The position numbers and the translations under genes are program-made. A DNA stretch of 64,000 nt, from positions 372,001 to 436,000 of the forward strand of contig NZ_CP042430.1 in NCBI RefSeq assembly GCF_007970665.1, read 5' to 3'. Each line of letters starts with the position of its first letter. Positions within the stretch are counted from its first letter, which is position 1. The notes under the pieces are model-generated. The model saw only the letters and a list, made by a program, of their open reading frames with translations, was not told the DNA's origin and did not search any database. Source of the DNA: Baekduia soli. GTDB lineage: Bacteria; Actinomycetota; Thermoleophilia; Solirubrobacterales; Solirubrobacteraceae. Shown here piece by piece: positions 62,393 to 64,000 of this stretch.

Positions 62393-63018
62393 AGGCGCTC
62401 GAGGACCTCCGACAGCGCCAGGACGTCGCCGTACTTGGCGTCGATGTCGGCGAGGTTGGCGCGGTGCGGCGCCTCGGCGCGGTCGGCGACGCACTCCTCG
62501 GGCACGACGATCCGGTAGCCGAGCGAGACGCCGTCCAGGGCGGTGGCCCGGATGCAGCCCGACGTCGAGCAGCCCGTGACGATCAGCGTGTCGACGTCCA
62601 TCGTCTCCAGCAGCTCCTCCAGCGGCGTGCCGAAGAACGCCGACGAGCGCGTCTTGATGAACGACGCGTCGCTCTCCGCCGGGGCCAGGCGCGGGTGGAC
62701 GCCGGTCGCGCGCGGGTCGGAGTCGACGAGCTGCAGCAGCGCCGGGACCTTGCGGCCCCACATGCCGGCGCTGGCCTCGGGGTCGGCGGCGTCGAAGGCC
62801 ATCGTGGCGTACACGACGGGGACGCCGCGGGCGCGCGCGTGCTCCAGCAGGGTCGCGATGGCCTCGACGGTGGCGTCCATCGGGGCGCCGACGTCGTAGG
62901 CCGGGTCGCAGAACGCCTCGGACATGTCGATGACGACCACCGCGGCGCGCTCGCCGAACCCCGTGCGGTGTCCGATCCTGCGGCTCGCATAGAACTCGCC
63001 GAGCGTGTCGTGGTCCAC
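62389..63018 (-). CDS. Isochorismatase-family cysteine hydrolase
   Basis: A 209-residue protein with the Asp-Lys-Cys triad: D31 (VVVIDMSEAFCDP), K122 (SFIKTRSSAFFGTPL) and C155 (VTGCSTSGCIRATALD). The nearest named group is N-carbamoylsarcosine amidohydrolase, which releases ammonia from an N-carbamoyl or amide substrate. First gene of the four-gene operon; GTG 63018 chosen as first plausible start. Confidence 0.92.
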   Translation of the reverse strand: MDHDTLGEFYASRRIGHRTGFGERAAVVVIDMSEAFCDPAYDVGAPMDATVEAIATLLEHARARGVPVVYATMAFDAADPEASAGMWGRKVPALLQLVDSDPRATGVHPRLAPAESDASFIKTRSSAFFGTPLEELLETMDVDTLIVTGCSTSGCIRATALDGVSLGYRIVVPEECVADRAEAPHRANLADIDAKYGDVLALSEVLERL

Positions 63019-63144
63019 GGTCGCGAATCTATCGGAGGATCCCGCCCGGTCGCCCGGCGCCGCGGCGGCGTTGGCGGATCCACCAGTTGCACGCGCCCGG
63101 GGAATGGTCGACGGTCGAGGCCCCACCACCACGAGGAGGCCTCC

Positions 63145-63471
63145 GTGCCCGACGTGTACGCCCTGCTGCTGGTCGACGGCATCGACGACCGCGAGACCTA
63201 CCGGCGCTACGAGGAGCAGTTCGACGTGGACTCCTTCACCGCCCACGGCGGCGAGATCGTCATCAAGAGCGAGACCCCCGCGCCGATGGAGGGCGACTGG
63301 CCCTATCAGCGCGTGGTGCTGCTGCGGTTCCCGTCCCAGGCCCAGCTCGACGCCTGGTACGGATCGCCCGAGTACGCCTCGGTGCGCGAGCTGCGCCTCG
63401 CGTCGGCCCGGCAGCGGATGGCCGCCTTCCCGGCGCTGGAGTGGTCGGAGGAGACGCGGCTGATGGCCTAG
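63145..63471 (+). CDS. DUF1330-like small protein
   Basis: A 108-residue ferredoxin-like-fold protein: YALLLVDGIDDRETYRRYEE, GGEIVIKSETPAPMEGDWPY, RVVLLRFPSQAQLDAWYGSPEY. The pattern matches the DUF1330 family, whose function is unassigned (dimeric alpha-beta barrel). GTG start with GAGGAGG ahead. It is divergent from the cysteine-hydrolase operon and may belong to the same pathway. It shares a CTAG stop with the acyl-CoA ligase on the other strand. Confidence 0.85.
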   Translation: MPDVYALLLVDGIDDRETYRRYEEQFDVDSFTAHGGEIVIKSETPAPMEGDWPYQRVVLLRFPSQAQLDAWYGSPEYASVRELRLASARQRMAAFPALEWSEETRLMA

Positions 63472-64000
63472 CCGGCCGCTCGCGGCGCCGGCGCCTCGAC
63501 GACGCCCAGGGCGTCGAGCTCGCGCTGCAGGCGCTCGCGCAGCGCTCCCTTGCGGATCTTGGTCGCCGACATCGGCCACTGCTCGACGAAGCGCACGTAG
63601 CGCGGGACCTTGTACGTCGCGATCCGGCCGAGGCAGTGGTCGATGAGCTCGCGCTCGGTGCACGCCGCCCCGGGGCGCAGCTGCACGAACGCCGCGCAGA
63701 CCTCGACGTAGCGCCGGTCGGGCACGCCGACCACCTGGGCGATCGCCACCGCGGGGTGGGTGGCCAGGAACGTCTCGACCTCGGCGGCCGAGACGTTCTC
63801 GCCGCCCACCTTCATCATGTCCTTGATCCGGCCGGTGTAGGTCAGCCGCCCGTCGGCGTCGAGCCGGCCGAGGTCCCCGGAGTGAAACCAGCCCTCGTCG
63901 TCGATCACCGCTGCGGTGAGCTCGGGGGCCCGGAAGTAGCCCGCGAACCGCATCGATCCGCGGAAGAGGATCTCGCCCTCGACGCCGGCCGCGACGTCGC
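63468..64000 (-). CDS. Acyl-CoA synthetase, C-terminal part (partial)
   Basis: The visible end of an ANL ligase: FAGYFRAPELTAAVIDDEGW, FHSGDLGRLDADGRLTYTGR, IKDMMKVGGENVSAAEVETF, then VPRYVRFVEQWPMSATKIRK with the catalytic Lys region. The adenylation core is beyond the window end. It should activate a carboxylic acid to its CoA ester, feeding the acyl-CoA dehydrogenase operon nearby. Confidence 0.92.
   Translation of the reverse strand, partial: DVAAGVEGEILFRGSMRFAGYFRAPELTAAVIDDEGWFHSGDLGRLDADGRLTYTGRIKDMMKVGGENVSAAEVETFLATHPAVAIAQVVGVPDRRYVEVCAAFVQLRPGAACTERELIDHCLGRIATYKVPRYVRFVEQWPMSATKIRKGALRERLQRELDALGVVEAPAPRAAG

Overview
The window is very GC-rich (roughly 70-75% by eye), with dense ATGA/GTGA gene overlaps, many GTG starts and a gene content (large AAA-LuxR regulators, MmyB-like HTH, MarR/TetR/GntR regulators, many acyl-CoA enzymes) that point to an actinobacterium (Actinomycetota), possibly a soil Thermoleophilia/Solirubrobacterales-type lineage; the order is a guess. 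I see no rRNA, tRNA, CRISPR array or insertion sequence.

Layout. 1-1.1 kb: end of a histidine kinase and its CheY-like partner, followed by broken c-di-GMP genes (HD-GYP and GGDEF remnants). 1.2-7.9 kb: a MarR regulator with a clear operator, then a plus-strand set: aldose epimerase, a cytochrome b/YedY-type molybdoenzyme fusion, an SDR, a GH15 glucoamylase-like enzyme and a small membrane protein. 7.9-10.7 kb: decayed ground (GGDEF remnant, an unknown 219-residue protein, a molybdoenzyme tail) around a CaCA cation exchanger. 10.7-13 kb: CLC chloride channel with its MarR regulator. 13.1-19 kb (minus): small membrane protein, LtrA, NmrA-like protein and a 72-residue protein in overlapping order, then a frameshifted AAA-LuxR regulator and a frameshifted DUF35 protein; two copies of an 18-bp motif sit in front of this group. 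19.2-24.8 kb: aldehyde dehydrogenase and a fadB-fadA beta-oxidation pair with a divergent TetR gene and a perfect operator. 24.9-38.1 kb: cupin, MFS exporter, SDR, truncated cyclase, GntR, a CrtC-like/kinase-like operon, nitronate monooxygenase, an FMN glutamate-synthase-like protein paired with a pyruvate-oxidase-like enzyme, an epimerase and an enoyl-CoA hydratase.

38.3-46.3 kb is the most unusual part: nine tightly packed plus-strand genes, most overlapping, encoding a zinc-type dehydrogenase, a QueD/PTPS-fold protein missing the usual catalytic residues, a GT4 glycosyltransferase, two methyltransferases, an LPG-synthase-type flippase, a RibD/DHFR-fold reductase, a CDP-alcohol phosphatidyltransferase and an LtaS-like phosphotransferase. 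Together they look like a dedicated route to a methylated, glycosylated, phosphodiester-linked envelope lipid whose head group may derive from a pterin- or pyrimidine-like precursor; this is inference.

46.4-64 kb: a CoA-transferase pseudogene, a secreted small protein, an SDR/HTH divergent pair, a five-gene operon (two amidohydrolases, acyl-CoA carboxylase carboxyltransferase and biotin subunits, acyl-CoA ligase), a membrane GGDEF-EAL protein, and a four-gene operon (cysteine hydrolase, ketopantoate-reductase-like enzyme and a probable heteromeric acyl-CoA dehydrogenase), ending in a partial acyl-CoA ligase. The recurring theme is catabolism of carboxylic acids and aromatic or alicyclic compounds as CoA esters. 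Several frameshifts fall in G/C runs, so either sequence error or ongoing decay should be kept in mind.
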